A stretch of DNA of 64,000 nt from Prodigiosinella confusarubida. Its GTDB lineage: Bacteria; Pseudomonadota; Gammaproteobacteria; Enterobacterales; Enterobacteriaceae. A model generated the notes under the pieces. That model had not been told where the DNA came from. It saw only the letters and a program-made list of their open reading frames with translations, and ran no database searches. Made by a program: the position numbers and the translations under genes. Shown here piece by piece: positions 50,695 through 60,148 of this stretch. The number at the start of each line of letters is the position of its first letter. Positions within the stretch are counted from its first letter, which is position 1. The DNA is taken from positions 744,001 to 808,000 of the forward strand of contig NZ_CP025085.1 in NCBI RefSeq assembly GCF_002847015.1, written 5' to 3'.

Positions 50695-50706
50695 TAACGA
50701 TCGTTA
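50695..50706. promoter_or_regulatory. Candidate LacI/GalR-type operator upstream of ytfQ
   Basis: TAACGATCGTTA is a 12-bp perfect palindrome with a central CG, the general form of LacI/GalR-family sites, about 135 bp before ytfQ. The rest of the AT-rich 395-bp gap (50446-50840) shows no gene. The regulator is unknown. Confidence 0.35.
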
Positions 50707-50840
50707 TGATCGTCACAAGGGCTGTGTTTGCTTACTCGAAATATTGTTGATATTAGTAGCGCTGTGGCAATTACGCTATGGCTCTACACTGTACCTCTGC
50801 GATCTTAAGTAGCTGTAAGACTACACAGAAGGAGTGAAAT

Positions 50841-51797
50841 ATGTTCAGGCGTTTATTGGTAGCAATGACTGTAAGTACCGTGTTATGTGGTGTGGCACAG
50901 GCGCAATCTTTAACGGTAGGTTTCTCTCAAATCGGCTCGGAGTCAGGGTGGCGTTCAGCGGAAACGAAAGTCTCTAAACAGGAAGCAGAAAAACGGAATA
51001 TCACCTTAAAAATTGCTGATGCTCAACAAAAACAGGAAAATCAGATTAAAGCGGTCCGCTCCTTCATTGCTCAGGGAGTTGATGCCATTTTTATTGCACC
51101 TGTAGTAGCAACAGGCTGGGCACCTGTATTACAAGAGGCTAAAGAAGCCAAGATCCCTGTATTTTTGTTGGATAGAACGATAGACGTGAATGATCCATCA
51201 CTTTATACAGCAGCTATTGCCTCTGATAGCGTTTATGAGGGGAAAGTGGCAGGTGACTGGTTAGTAAAAACAATGGCTGGCAAACCTTGTAACGTTGTTG
51301 AGTTACAGGGAACTGTTGGGTCAAGTGTTGCAATAAACCGCAAGAAAGGATTTGCAGAAGCTATCGCTGCGGCTCCACAAGTAAAAATTATCCGTTCTCA
51401 GTCTGGCGATTTTACCCGTAGTAAAGGTAAAGAAGTCATGGAAAGTTTTATCAAAGCAGAACAGAACGGTAAAAATATTTGTGCGGTATATGCACATAAC
51501 GACGATATGGCTATCGGTGCAATTCAAGCTATTAAAGAAGCGGGTTTGAAGCCGGGTTCGCAAATTAAGGTTGTTTCTATTGATGGTGTTCCTGATATTT
51601 TCAAAGCCATGATGAATGGTGATGCGAATGCGACAGTAGAATTAACGCCTAATATGGCAGGGCCAGCTTTTGATGCATTTTTGGCTTTGAAGAAGGAAGG
51701 TAAACAACCCAAGAAATTTATTCAGACGGAATCACGTCTCTTATTACCTGATACAGCAAAACAGGAATACGAATCTAAAAAGAACCTGGGATATTAA
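50841..51797 (+). CDS. ytfQ: Galactofuranose ABC transporter, periplasmic binding protein
   Basis: A 318-residue Peripla_BP_4 protein of the ribose/galactose-binding type, the same length as E. coli YtfQ and alike throughout (TVGFSQIGSESGWRSAET, VVELQGTVGSSVAINRKKGF, GDFTRSKGKEVMESFIKAE). A 21-residue signal peptide ends A-Q-A-Q. In E. coli this protein binds galactofuranose with high affinity. GGAGTG precedes the ATG. A strong hairpin follows the gene. Confidence 0.94.
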   Translation: MFRRLLVAMTVSTVLCGVAQAQSLTVGFSQIGSESGWRSAETKVSKQEAEKRNITLKIADAQQKQENQIKAVRSFIAQGVDAIFIAPVVATGWAPVLQEAKEAKIPVFLLDRTIDVNDPSLYTAAIASDSVYEGKVAGDWLVKTMAGKPCNVVELQGTVGSSVAINRKKGFAEAIAAAPQVKIIRSQSGDFTRSKGKEVMESFIKAEQNGKNICAVYAHNDDMAIGAIQAIKEAGLKPGSQIKVVSIDGVPDIFKAMMNGDANATVELTPNMAGPAFDAFLALKKEGKQPKKFIQTESRLLLPDTAKQEYESKKNLGY

Positions 51798-51802
51798 TTA
51801 TC

Positions 51803-51830
51803 AGCAATGGTGGGGTAGCCCACCATTGCT
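51803..51830 (+). other. Intercistronic hairpin after ytfQ
   Basis: A perfect 12-bp stem AGCAATGGTGGG/CCCACCATTGCT with a 4-nt loop and no T-tract. It probably shields the 3' end of the ytfQ message and reduces read-through into ytfR. Confidence 0.65.
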
Positions 51831-51881
51831 ATTATTATCCATCACTTTCTTACCTTATGACGCAGCGAAATAGGCGAGGCA

Positions 51882-53396
51882 ATGGAAACGGCTCGATTAT
51901 TAGATGTTCGTGGTATCAGTGTTGAGTTTCCTGGTGTGAAAGCATTGGAAAATGTCGATTTCACACTGGACAGAGGCGAGATCGTCGCTCTACTGGGAGA
52001 AAATGGTGCTGGGAAATCGACGCTGATCAAGGCGTTGACAGGTGTTTATCATCGTTCGACAGGCGAGGTTTTGCTGGAGGGTGTTGCCATTGATCCGGTG
52101 AATACTGCACATGCTCAATCTATGGGTATTGGTACCGTCTATCAGGAAGTTAATTTACTTCCCAATATGTCGGTGGCTGCGAATTTGTTTATCGGTAGAG
52201 AGCCAACCAAATATGGCATTGTTGATCAAAAACAGGTTATTCACCTAGCTGAAAATTTATTAAGTATTTATGGTTTAGACATTGATGTCAGTCAGCCGCT
52301 GGGAAAATATTCTATTGCCATTCAACAAATCGTTTCAATTGCTCGAGCTATCGATCTTTCCGCAAAAGTATTAATTCTTGATGAACCGACAGCAAGTTTG
52401 GATGCAAAAGAAGTTGATATGCTGCTGGAAATATTGCGTAAACTTCGTAGTCAAGGTGTTGGAATGATTTTTGTCACCCACTTTCTGGATCAGGTTTATC
52501 GCATCAGCGACCGTATTACTGTATTGCGTAACGGTAAATTGGTGGGAACTCGTCTGACTGATGAATTACCTCGTATTGAGTTAGTCCAGATGATGTTGGG
52601 ACATACTTTTGATGAGTCTACGCTTAAGCGTGGAGAGCATAATTTAGTGACGGGCGAGCCGGTGGCGGAATTTAATAATTATGGTCGCCATGGTGTTATT
52701 AATAATTTCGATTTGGCGATATGCCCAGGTGAAATTGTTGGATTAGCCGGGTTGCTCGGTTCTGGACGGACAGAAACTGCACAGCTTATTTTTGGCATTA
52801 TTACACCAGATAGCGGTCAGGCGAAAATTAATGGGCAACCTGTTCGTATTACGACTCCCCGTAAAGCTGGTCAGTTAGGATTAGGTTATTGTCCGGAGGA
52901 TCGAAAGACCGATGGCATCATCGGTGCTGCTACGGTACGGGAAAATATCATTCTGGCGTTGCAGGCTCAGCGTGGTTGGTTAAAACCCATATCATTACGT
53001 GAACAGACCCGGATTGCGGAAAAATTCATTGAGCTGTTGGGCATTCGTACTCCAGGAACGGAGCAGGAAATTCAATACCTTTCTGGTGGCAATCAGCAAA
53101 AGGTGTTGTTGTCTCGCTGGCTAGCGACAGAACCTCGTTTTCTTATCCTTGATGAACCTACTCGTGGGATTGATGTAGGGGCTCATGCTGAAATTATCCG
53201 TTTGATAGAAAAATTATGTGAACAGGGGATGGCTCTGCTGGTGATTTCTTCAGAGTTGGAAGAACTGACGGGTTATGCTGATCGCATTGTGGTGCTGCGG
53301 GATCGCCAACATGTGGCACATCTTGAGCATGAAGATGTTTCTGTTGCCGCCATCATGCAGGCGATAGCGGCACAAGCAGGAGTTGCTGATGGCTGA
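51882..53396 (+). CDS. ytfR: Galactofuranose ABC transporter, double ATPase
   Basis: A 504-residue protein with two ABC domains in tandem, as in the ribose/galactose importer class. The first has Walker A GENGAGKST (39-47) and Walker B ILDEPTASLD; the second has a degenerate A motif GLLGSGRTE, signature LSGGNQQKV and Walker B ILDEPTRGIDVG. It powers YtfT/YjfF. Start ATG at 51882. Its stop lies inside the ytfT start region, so translation is coupled. Confidence 0.94.
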   Translation: METARLLDVRGISVEFPGVKALENVDFTLDRGEIVALLGENGAGKSTLIKALTGVYHRSTGEVLLEGVAIDPVNTAHAQSMGIGTVYQEVNLLPNMSVAANLFIGREPTKYGIVDQKQVIHLAENLLSIYGLDIDVSQPLGKYSIAIQQIVSIARAIDLSAKVLILDEPTASLDAKEVDMLLEILRKLRSQGVGMIFVTHFLDQVYRISDRITVLRNGKLVGTRLTDELPRIELVQMMLGHTFDESTLKRGEHNLVTGEPVAEFNNYGRHGVINNFDLAICPGEIVGLAGLLGSGRTETAQLIFGIITPDSGQAKINGQPVRITTPRKAGQLGLGYCPEDRKTDGIIGAATVRENIILALQAQRGWLKPISLREQTRIAEKFIELLGIRTPGTEQEIQYLSGGNQQKVLLSRWLATEPRFLILDEPTRGIDVGAHAEIIRLIEKLCEQGMALLVISSELEELTGYADRIVVLRDRQHVAHLEHEDVSVAAIMQAIAAQAGVADG

Positions 53397-54399
53397 TAAT
53401 AAAATTATCCCTGCCCAAAAACGTAGGTTGACCTTCTCTAAGGGTGTGCCGCAACTGATGGCATTAGTAGCAATTTTGCTGATTGATAGCCTGGTTGCAC
53501 CTAATTTCTTTTCACTGCACGTTCAAGACGGACGTCTGTTTGGCAGTCTGATTGACATTCTGAACCGTGGTGCACCTGTAGCGCTTCTGGCGCTTGGTAT
53601 GGCACTGGTTATTGCTACCGGGGGGATTGACTTGTCTGTTGGTGCTGTAATGGCGATAGCTGGGGCTACGGCTGCCACACTAACGGATGCCGGTCAACCT
53701 CTATCCGTTGTATTGATGACGACGTTGATGGTTGGAGCATTATGTGGTCTGTGGAACGGATTTTTAGTCGCTGTATTACAGATTCAGCCCATTGTCGCGA
53801 CGCTGATGCTTATGGTGGCCGGACGTGGTATTGCCCAGTTAATCACTAAGGGGCAAATCATCACTTTTGACAACCCGGCTTTTGCCTGGCTTGGCAGCGG
53901 TGCACTGTTCTATCTGCCGATGCCGGTGATTATTACTGCCCTGATGTTACTGGTGATGTGGTTACTGGCGCGAAAAACAGCACTGGGGTTATTCATTGAA
54001 GCGGCTGGTATCAATCTGCGTTCTGCCCGTAATTCTGGGGTAAATACTGGTCTGATACTGATCGTAGTGTATATGATTTGTGGTGTCTGTGCAGCGGCAG
54101 CCGGCATTATTGTTACTGCCGATATTCGTGGTGCGGATGCCAATAATGCGGGGCTGTGGCTGGAGCTGGATGCCATTCTGGCAGTAGTTATCGGCGGAGG
54201 CTCGTTGTTGGGTGGTCGTTTTAACTTGCTGCTGTCAGTGGTAGGCGCGTTGATTATTCAGAGTATGAATACCGGCATCCTGCTGTCTGGCTATCAACCG
54301 GAATTCAATCTGGTATTAAAAGCGTTGGTAGTGTTGGCAGTACTGGTAATGCAGTCGCCCCGTTTCTCATTTCGCCGTCTGTTAAGGAGACAAGGATAA
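53389..54399 (+). CDS. ytfT: Galactofuranose ABC transporter permease YtfT
   Basis: A 336-residue BPD_transp_2 permease with eight to ten hydrophobic helices and the family signature IATGGIDLSVGAVMAIAGA. The ATG at 53389 has CAGGAG at 53377-53382 and overlaps the ytfR stop by 8 bp; a TTG at 53383 is the other option. It pairs with YjfF to form the membrane channel. Confidence 0.93.
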   Translation: MADNKIIPAQKRRLTFSKGVPQLMALVAILLIDSLVAPNFFSLHVQDGRLFGSLIDILNRGAPVALLALGMALVIATGGIDLSVGAVMAIAGATAATLTDAGQPLSVVLMTTLMVGALCGLWNGFLVAVLQIQPIVATLMLMVAGRGIAQLITKGQIITFDNPAFAWLGSGALFYLPMPVIITALMLLVMWLLARKTALGLFIEAAGINLRSARNSGVNTGLILIVVYMICGVCAAAAGIIVTADIRGADANNAGLWLELDAILAVVIGGGSLLGGRFNLLLSVVGALIIQSMNTGILLSGYQPEFNLVLKALVVLAVLVMQSPRFSFRRLLRRQG

Positions 54400-55361
54400 T
54401 GTTGAAACGAAATCTTCCTTTGTTGATAACGATTGTGGTTTTTATCCTTGGTTACCTGTTTTGCCTGAGTCAGTTCCCGGGATTTGCATCGACCAGGGTA
54501 TTTTGCGATCTGCTCACTGATAATGCCTTTCTTGGCATTGTGGCGGTGGGAATGACGTTTGTCATCCTGTCTGGCGGCATAGATCTTTCGGTGGGCTCGG
54601 TGATTGCCTTTACGGGTGTATTACTGGCAAAACTGATTGGCAGTTATGGTTTTGATCCTCTGTTTGCTATTGCCATCGTGTTAGTGATGGGGGCACTGTT
54701 TGGGGCTTTCATGGGCTGGATCATTGATACGTTAAAACTGCCGGCATTTATCATCACATTGGCTGGCATGTTCTTTGTCCGTGGCATGAGCTTTATTGTG
54801 TCGGAAGAATCGTTACCCATTAATCATCCTATCTACGCTTATCTGGCTAGCCTTGCCTGGCGTGTCCCTGGTGGCGGTCGGTTTACTTTTCTGGCCTTGA
54901 TTATGTTGATAACTGTAACATTGGGCATGATATTGGCACACCGTACTCGATTTGGTAACCGGGTCTATGCTATTGGTGGCAATAGTTATTCTGCCGAATT
55001 GATGGGGGTTCCGGTCCGTCATACCACTATTCAGATTTATATGTTGTCCAGTACGCTGGCAGTGCTTTCCGGTATCATTTTTTCGCTTTATACCTCTGCC
55101 GGTTATGCTTTGGCTGCCAGTGGTGTTGAACTGGATGCGATTGCCGCTGTCGTCATCGGCGGAACCTTGTTGACTGGCGGTGTGGGGACGGTATTGGGCA
55201 CACTGTTTGGTGTTCTGATTCAAGGCTTGATTCAGTCCTATATTACCTTTGATGGTATGCTGAGCTCATGGTGGACCAAGATAGTCATTGGCATTCTGCT
55301 GTTTGCATTTATTGGTTTGCAAAAAGTGTTAAGCACGTTTTGGCAAGTCAGGCGTGCTTAA
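54399..55361 (+). CDS. yjfF: Galactofuranose ABC transporter permease YjfF
   Basis: A 320-residue BPD_transp_2 permease. The signature LSGGIDLSVGSVIAFTG near residue 60 and the GVPVRHTTIQIYMLSS and VVIGGTLLTGGVGT segments are present. Its ATG shares one base with the ytfT stop (TAATG). It is the last gene of the transporter operon and faces hdfR, 19 bp away on the other strand, with no clear terminator between them. Confidence 0.93.
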   Translation: MLKRNLPLLITIVVFILGYLFCLSQFPGFASTRVFCDLLTDNAFLGIVAVGMTFVILSGGIDLSVGSVIAFTGVLLAKLIGSYGFDPLFAIAIVLVMGALFGAFMGWIIDTLKLPAFIITLAGMFFVRGMSFIVSEESLPINHPIYAYLASLAWRVPGGGRFTFLALIMLITVTLGMILAHRTRFGNRVYAIGGNSYSAELMGVPVRHTTIQIYMLSSTLAVLSGIIFSLYTSAGYALAASGVELDAIAAVVIGGTLLTGGVGTVLGTLFGVLIQGLIQSYITFDGMLSSWWTKIVIGILLFAFIGLQKVLSTFWQVRRA

Positions 55362-55380
55362 TCAGAACCGCCCGTTAGCG

Positions 55381-56208
55381 CTAGGTAGTGATATCAATGG
55401 GGGTTTTTAAGAGCTGGCGTATTAACGCTTGTTGATCGCTGTTCTGTAGCCATACAGCATAAAAAGGGCGAGTGATGGCAGAGGTATCACCCACTGTATG
55501 TAACTCTGGATATTCCTGTGACCAGTGACTGGGCAGAAATGAACACCCACCGATAGTGGATAGTAACTGACGGGTAAGGTGTGCTGATGTGGTTGTGAGG
55601 GTGGGGATCTGGTCGCTGAGTAAAAGCCGGCTTTCCTGTTGGTGAAAATCAGCTCCCCATTCCAGCTTGATGTAAGGCAACTCTTCTTTGGTTTCATTCC
55701 CTTTGACAGTAAACAACGAGAGCGAAAAATTGCCCAGTATCTGGCTGGCCAATTCCTCCATCTTGGGCGGTTCGGTGGTGATAAGCAGGTCCAGTTGACG
55801 TTCATGCAATTGTTTAACTAATGAGTGGCGAAGCGCTATACGTGCCTCCAACTGCAATAGTGGGCGCTGTTGATAGAGTGCTACTAACCATGGTGTTAGA
55901 TAGGCCTCCCATAATGAGGCAGTCGCGCCGATTGATAATTGACTATGCTGCTGTGAACGGGCCACTTCTTTCTTAGCCAGTTGCCAGGTACCAATCAGGC
56001 TTTCGGCATAGGGCAGCAACCTCTCTCCTGCTGGCGTGAGTCGTATATTATTGCGATGGCGAGTGAACAAATTAGCACCAAGTTGGGTTTCAAGTTGGCG
56101 GATACGAAAACTGATTGCAGACTGCGTCAGATAGAGTGATTCTGCCGCTCGACCAAAATGTCTTGTCCGGCTAACTTCCAGGAAGGTTTTTAGTAATTCG
56201 GTGTCCAT
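55381..56208 (-). CDS. hdfR: LysR-type regulator HdfR
   Basis: A 275-residue LysR-family protein. The ATG at 56208 gives [12 protein letters not shown], the E. coli start; the open frame to 56268 is not conserved. The DNA-binding domain ([25 protein letters not shown]) is nearly identical to E. coli HdfR, while the effector domain is more diverged. In E. coli it represses the flagellar master operon flhDC. It diverges from maoP, the E. coli arrangement. Confidence 0.93.
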   Translation of the reverse strand: MDTELLKTFLEVSRTRHFGRAAESLYLTQSAISFRIRQLETQLGANLFTRHRNNIRLTPAGERLLPYAESLIGTWQLAKKEVARSQQHSQLSIGATASLWEAYLTPWLVALYQQRPLLQLEARIALRHSLVKQLHERQLDLLITTEPPKMEELASQILGNFSLSLFTVKGNETKEELPYIKLEWGADFHQQESRLLLSDQIPTLTTTSAHLTRQLLSTIGGCSFLPSHWSQEYPELHTVGDTSAITRPFYAVWLQNSDQQALIRQLLKTPIDITT

Positions 56209-56328
56209 GCCTTTCTCCAAAAAAATTTTGTCGTGATGATTTAAATGTTTTGTTTTACAGAAAGTCAAGCCTATCTAATACTCCGCGCCATAAACGGCAT
56301 GACCATATGAGAATTAGGAGCGTGTAAG

Positions 56329-56667
56329 ATGGCAGAAAGCTTCTCAACAACCAGTCGTTTTTTTGATAACAAGTTTTATCCTCGAGGTTTTTCCCGGCAT
56401 GGTGACTTTACGATAAAGGAAGCGCAACTGCTGGAGAAGTATGGTCACGCTCTTAACGAGCTTGATCTGGGTAAACGTCAGCCAGCAACGGAAGATGAGG
56501 TGAAATTTGTTGCGGTTTGCCGTGATGAACGTCAACCTGAAACTGAAATGGAAAAAATCTGGATGAAATATACGAATCGTATTCGTCGTCCAAAACGTTT
56601 CCATACGCTGTCTGGTGGTAAGCCTCAGATGGATGCGGTTGAAGAATATACTGAAAGCGATGATTGA
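56329..56667 (+). CDS. maoP: Macrodomain Ori protein MaoP
   Basis: A 112-residue DUF413 protein, the same length as E. coli YifE/MaoP, with F[17 protein letters not shown] near the start and [14 protein letters not shown] near the end. In E. coli it is needed with the maoS site to organise the Ori macrodomain. ATG at 56329 follows AGGAG. It lies between hdfR and comM as in E. coli. Confidence 0.94.
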   Translation: MAESFSTTSRFFDNKFYPRGFSRHGDFTIKEAQLLEKYGHALNELDLGKRQPATEDEVKFVAVCRDERQPETEMEKIWMKYTNRIRRPKRFHTLSGGKPQMDAVEEYTESDD

Positions 56668-56673
56668 TGACCG

Positions 56674-56692
56674 TGGGGCGTAAGCCCCATTT
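56674..56692. terminator. Weak terminator between maoP and comM
   Basis: TGGGGC/GCCCCA stem with a GTAA loop followed by TTTCC on the plus strand. The T-run is short. Confidence 0.5.
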
Positions 56693-56728
56693 CCATTTCT
56701 TCCCCCATAAGGCCCAGGGTGACATTTG

Positions 56729-58255
56729 TCATGCCAGACTTTTATGTAGCTGAATTAGTAACCTGTCCATACACCGATAGCTGAGTGCTTCAGCAAGGTG
56801 CCTACGCTCTATTTTTTCCGTGTCACTGAGATCGGCAATGGTACGGGCTACTTTCAGTATTCGGTGCCAGGCGCGGACTGAAAGTCCAAGTTTACTCATT
56901 ACTTCTTCCAGATAAGCGGCGTCAACATCTGTTAAGCGACAGTGTTTTTCGATGTCAACTGGTTTCAGCAACGCATTGATCTTGCCGGTACGCTTTAATT
57001 GACGTTGTTGTGCCGACAGTACCCGCTCCTTGACTGTCGCGCTGCTTTCTCCGTTATTGGTTTGCTGGCGCAAAACGCCCGGTGGTAATAACGGCACTTC
57101 AATTGAAAGATCAAAACGATCCAAAAACGGGCCGGAGAGCCGGTTTAGATAGCGTAAAATCTGCTGGGCTGGCATGCGGTTATGAATGCCTTGATAATGC
57201 CCTGAGGGGCTGGGATTCATGGCGGCGATCAATTGGAACCGTGCCGGATAGCAAACTTTGGCTCGGGTGCGGGAGATGATAATTTCTCCTGATTCCAGCG
57301 GTTCACGTAGTGAATCCAGCACACGGCGTTCAAATTCCGGTAATTCATCCAGAAACAGTACACCATTGTGTGCCAGTGATATTTCTCCCGGTTTAGGGAG
57401 TGCTCCCCCACCGACCAACGCCGTTATGGAGGCGGTATGATGAGGCGCTCGAAACGGTCTGGCGCGCCACTGAGACAATGTGGCATTAATATTGAGTAAA
57501 CTGTTAATTGCAGCGCTTTCCAAAGCTTCGTCATCGGATAATGGTGGCATAAGCCCAGGCAGACGACTGGCGAGCATAGTCTTTCCGGTACCAGGTGGGC
57601 CTAGCAGCAACAGGTTATGCCCCCCAGCGGCGGCAATTTCCAGCGCTCGTTTGGCTTGTTCCTGCCCAATAATGTCTTTTAAATCGGCGGCGTGTGTTTC
57701 AGTGTGTTCTTCAGGTGGCATATTACCACCGGGGGATAATACATCTTCACCGTGTAGAAAGGCACAAACCTGTAGCAAGTGATTAGCCAGTAACGTCTCT
57801 CCTTGCGGGATCAGCGCCATTTCCAGTTTGTTATCTTCTGGGAGCATCAAACATCGACCTGCTTTTTGTGCTTCCAGTGCGGCGGGAATTGCGCCATTGA
57901 CGCCGCGCAAGGTACCCGACAATCCCAATTCACCCAGAAATTCATACTTAGCCAATTGTTCTCCCGGGATTTGTTCAGAGGCTGCCAGAATAGCCAATGC
58001 GATAGGCAGATCGTAGCGGCCTCCTTCTTTCGGCAGGTCAGCGGGTGCAAGATTGACGGTGATACGTTTTGCCGGAAAGGCGAAACCACAATTGAGCAGT
58101 GCGCTGCGGACCCGATCCCTAGCCTCTTTTACGGTGGTTTCAGGCAGCCCCACTAATGTCAGGGCTGGTAACCCATTGCTGATGTGTACTTCGATAGAAA
58201 CCTCGGGTGCCTGCATCCCTAGTGTTGCCCGTGTATATGTCACTGCCAGCGTCAT
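56729..58255 (-). CDS. comM: Mg-chelatase-like AAA+ helicase ComM (YifB)
   Basis: A 508-residue protein with an N-terminal Lon-protease-like fold (GLPALTLVGLPETTVKEARDRV), a central AAA+ domain (Walker A LLGPPGTGKTMLA, Walker B VLFLDELPEF) and a C-terminal Mg_chelatase_C domain. ComM is a hexameric branch-migration helicase that helps integrate incoming DNA during transformation; E. coli YifB is the homologue. Its upstream region (58256-58607) separates it from the MFS gene. Confidence 0.93.
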   Translation of the reverse strand: MTLAVTYTRATLGMQAPEVSIEVHISNGLPALTLVGLPETTVKEARDRVRSALLNCGFAFPAKRITVNLAPADLPKEGGRYDLPIALAILAASEQIPGEQLAKYEFLGELGLSGTLRGVNGAIPAALEAQKAGRCLMLPEDNKLEMALIPQGETLLANHLLQVCAFLHGEDVLSPGGNMPPEEHTETHAADLKDIIGQEQAKRALEIAAAGGHNLLLLGPPGTGKTMLASRLPGLMPPLSDDEALESAAINSLLNINATLSQWRARPFRAPHHTASITALVGGGALPKPGEISLAHNGVLFLDELPEFERRVLDSLREPLESGEIIISRTRAKVCYPARFQLIAAMNPSPSGHYQGIHNRMPAQQILRYLNRLSGPFLDRFDLSIEVPLLPPGVLRQQTNNGESSATVKERVLSAQQRQLKRTGKINALLKPVDIEKHCRLTDVDAAYLEEVMSKLGLSVRAWHRILKVARTIADLSDTEKIERRHLAEALSYRCMDRLLIQLHKSLA

Positions 58256-58398
58256 GTTCTGCTCCTTCCTTTGACAGATATGATCATGCCTGTTCGGCCC
58301 ATCCTCGGCACGGCGAGGTTTGCAGATATGCGAAACCCCTCGATGGAATAATTCCCTTTCTCAGCGGAGATTCAAAGAATTGCGTACTCCATCGCAGC

Positions 58399-58420
58399 GT
58401 TGTTAATACTGATTAACAAC
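58399..58420. promoter_or_regulatory. Perfect inverted repeat upstream of the MFS gene
   Basis: GTTGTTAAT and ATTAACAAC form perfect 9-bp arms around a 4-bp spacer, 188 bp before the MFS start and 144 bp upstream of comM. No T-tract follows, so an operator is more likely than a terminator. The rest of the 352-bp gap is AT-rich without a gene. Confidence 0.4.
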
Positions 58421-58607
58421 TGCAATTAATTTGCAACACATTCGATGGGGGATATCAGTTGCGATATTAAAACTGAAGGTGTATTTAACAATTATTTAAA
58501 ATAATGTCCGCAATTTAAAAACATTACCTCATCGACTGCGGCGTCCTCCTGCCGTACAGCCTGTTTTCTGCCAACTTCGTACTCTACGATACGATAGGGA
58601 AATATCT

Positions 58608-59831
58608 ATGTTTGGTTGGACTCCCCCGCAACGCAATACCGCGATTGCCAGTTTTTTGAGCTGGTCATTGGACGCGTTCGATTTTTTTATCCTGGTTTTC
58701 TTGCTTAGCGATATTGCTCACGCCTATCAGGTTGGTATGGAACAGGTGACGCTGGCTATATTGTTGACATTGGCTGTCAGGCCATTGGGGGCGTTGATTA
58801 TTGGACGTCTGGCGGAGAAGTTTGGTCGTAAGCCGATTCTGATGCTTAACATTGTGCTGTTTTCTGTATTTGAGCTGTTGTCTGCCGTTGCTCCCTCACT
58901 GATGATATTCCTGCTGTTACGGGTTCTTTATGGCGTGGCGATGGGCGGGATCTGGGGTGTGGCTTCCTCACTGACAATGGAGACGATTCCTGATAAATCC
59001 CGGGGATTAATGTCCGGTATTTTTCAGGCGGGATATCCATTTGGTTATTTGTTGGCGGCGGTCGTCTATGGGACGCTGTTCGATGTGGTTGGTTGGCGTG
59101 GTATGTTCGTGATTGGTGCGGTACCTATCTTGTTATTGCCCTTCATTTACTTCTGCGTGGAAGAGTCCCCGGTCTGGCTGGCGGCCAGAGCGCGTAAGGA
59201 GAGTACCGCCTTACTGCCGGTATTGAAATCTCACTGGAAACTCTGTTTCTACCTGGTATTGCTGATGGCGGCATTTAATTTTTTCAGTCACGGCACACAG
59301 GATCTTTATCCGGCATTTTTGAAAATTCAGCATGGTTTTGATGCTAAAACCATCAGTATTATCGCTATTAGCTACAATATTGCTTCGATCATGGGGGGCG
59401 TCTTTTTTGGTACGCTATCGGAGCGTATCGGTCGTAAAAAAGCCATTATAACTGCGTCGCTGCTGGCATTACCGATTATTCCTCTCTGGGCATTTTCTCA
59501 GGGAGCCTGGATGTTGGGATTAGGCGCTTTCCTGATGCAGTTTATGGTTCAGGGGGCCTGGGGGGTTATTCCTACTTTCCTCAATGAACTGGTACCGAGC
59601 AATACCCGTGCGGTATTGCCCGGTTTTGTGTATCAGCTGGGAAATTTGATTGCTTCCGTTAATGCCACGCTGCAGGCAATGATCGCTGAAACGCACAACC
59701 ATAATTATGCACTGGCTATGGCGGCTATTGCCGGGGTGGTGGCTATCTTGATAGCTGTGCTGACGGCATTTGCCGGGAATGGGTCACTGCAGGAAAAAGG
59801 AAAGACCGGTTCAATGAATGTTAGTGTATGA
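58608..59831 (+). CDS. MFS transporter of the carboxylate (SHS/Jen1-like) type
   Basis: A 407-residue transporter with 12 hydrophobic helices. The ATG at 58608 follows AGGGAAA. The MFS loop motifs are present after helix 2 (GRLAEKFGRKP) and after helix 8 (GTLSERIGRKK). The opening FLSWSLDAFDFFILVFLL is typical of the sialate/lactate and aromatic-acid symporters, so an organic acid substrate is likely; which one is unknown. E. coli has no gene here: comM is followed directly by ilvL. It stands alone, with an inverted repeat upstream. Confidence 0.8.
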   Translation: MFGWTPPQRNTAIASFLSWSLDAFDFFILVFLLSDIAHAYQVGMEQVTLAILLTLAVRPLGALIIGRLAEKFGRKPILMLNIVLFSVFELLSAVAPSLMIFLLLRVLYGVAMGGIWGVASSLTMETIPDKSRGLMSGIFQAGYPFGYLLAAVVYGTLFDVVGWRGMFVIGAVPILLLPFIYFCVEESPVWLAARARKESTALLPVLKSHWKLCFYLVLLMAAFNFFSHGTQDLYPAFLKIQHGFDAKTISIIAISYNIASIMGGVFFGTLSERIGRKKAIITASLLALPIIPLWAFSQGAWMLGLGAFLMQFMVQGAWGVIPTFLNELVPSNTRAVLPGFVYQLGNLIASVNATLQAMIAETHNHNYALAMAAIAGVVAILIAVLTAFAGNGSLQEKGKTGSMNVSV

Positions 59832-59963
59832 ATAGTAATAACTTTTACGTCTAATTATGCAAAACGGACAGAATACCTGCGAAAAAAAATGGTTGTCATA
59901 CTATGACTTACTGTGGTAACTCTGTAGGTATTCGTTCGACAATAGATCAATGAACAACCTGAA

Positions 59964-60062
59964 ATGAAAGCGTTCTCCCTAGTGATTAGCCTACTCGTGA
60001 TTAGTGTGGTGGTGATTATTATCCCACCGTGCGGGGCTGCACTTGGACGAAGAATGGCTTAA
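59964..60062 (+). CDS. ilvL: ilv operon leader peptide
   Basis: A 32-residue leader peptide. Codons for Val, Ile and Leu fill the middle ([19 protein letters not shown]), nearly the same as E. coli IlvL; only the ends differ (M-K-A-F-S-L start, R-R-M-A end). Ribosome stalling on these codons when charged tRNA-Val, -Ile or -Leu is scarce prevents the attenuator from forming. Confidence 0.97.
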   Translation: MKAFSLVISLLVISVVVIIIPPCGAALGRRMA

Positions 60063-60084
60063 AAATCAAGGCCGAATTCAAGAA

Positions 60085-60116
60085 AACCCCCGCACCGAAA
60101 GGTCGGGGGTTTTTTT
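60085..60116 (+). terminator. Attenuator of the ilvGMED operon
   Basis: A stem of AACCCCCG and ACC arms around a GAAA tetraloop (one bulged C), followed by a T-run. It lies 22 bp after the leader peptide stop and ends transcription when branched-chain aminoacyl-tRNAs are plentiful. Confidence 0.92.
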
Positions 60117-60148
60117 ATGCGGTCAGAAACCTAAACAAGGGAGCAGCT

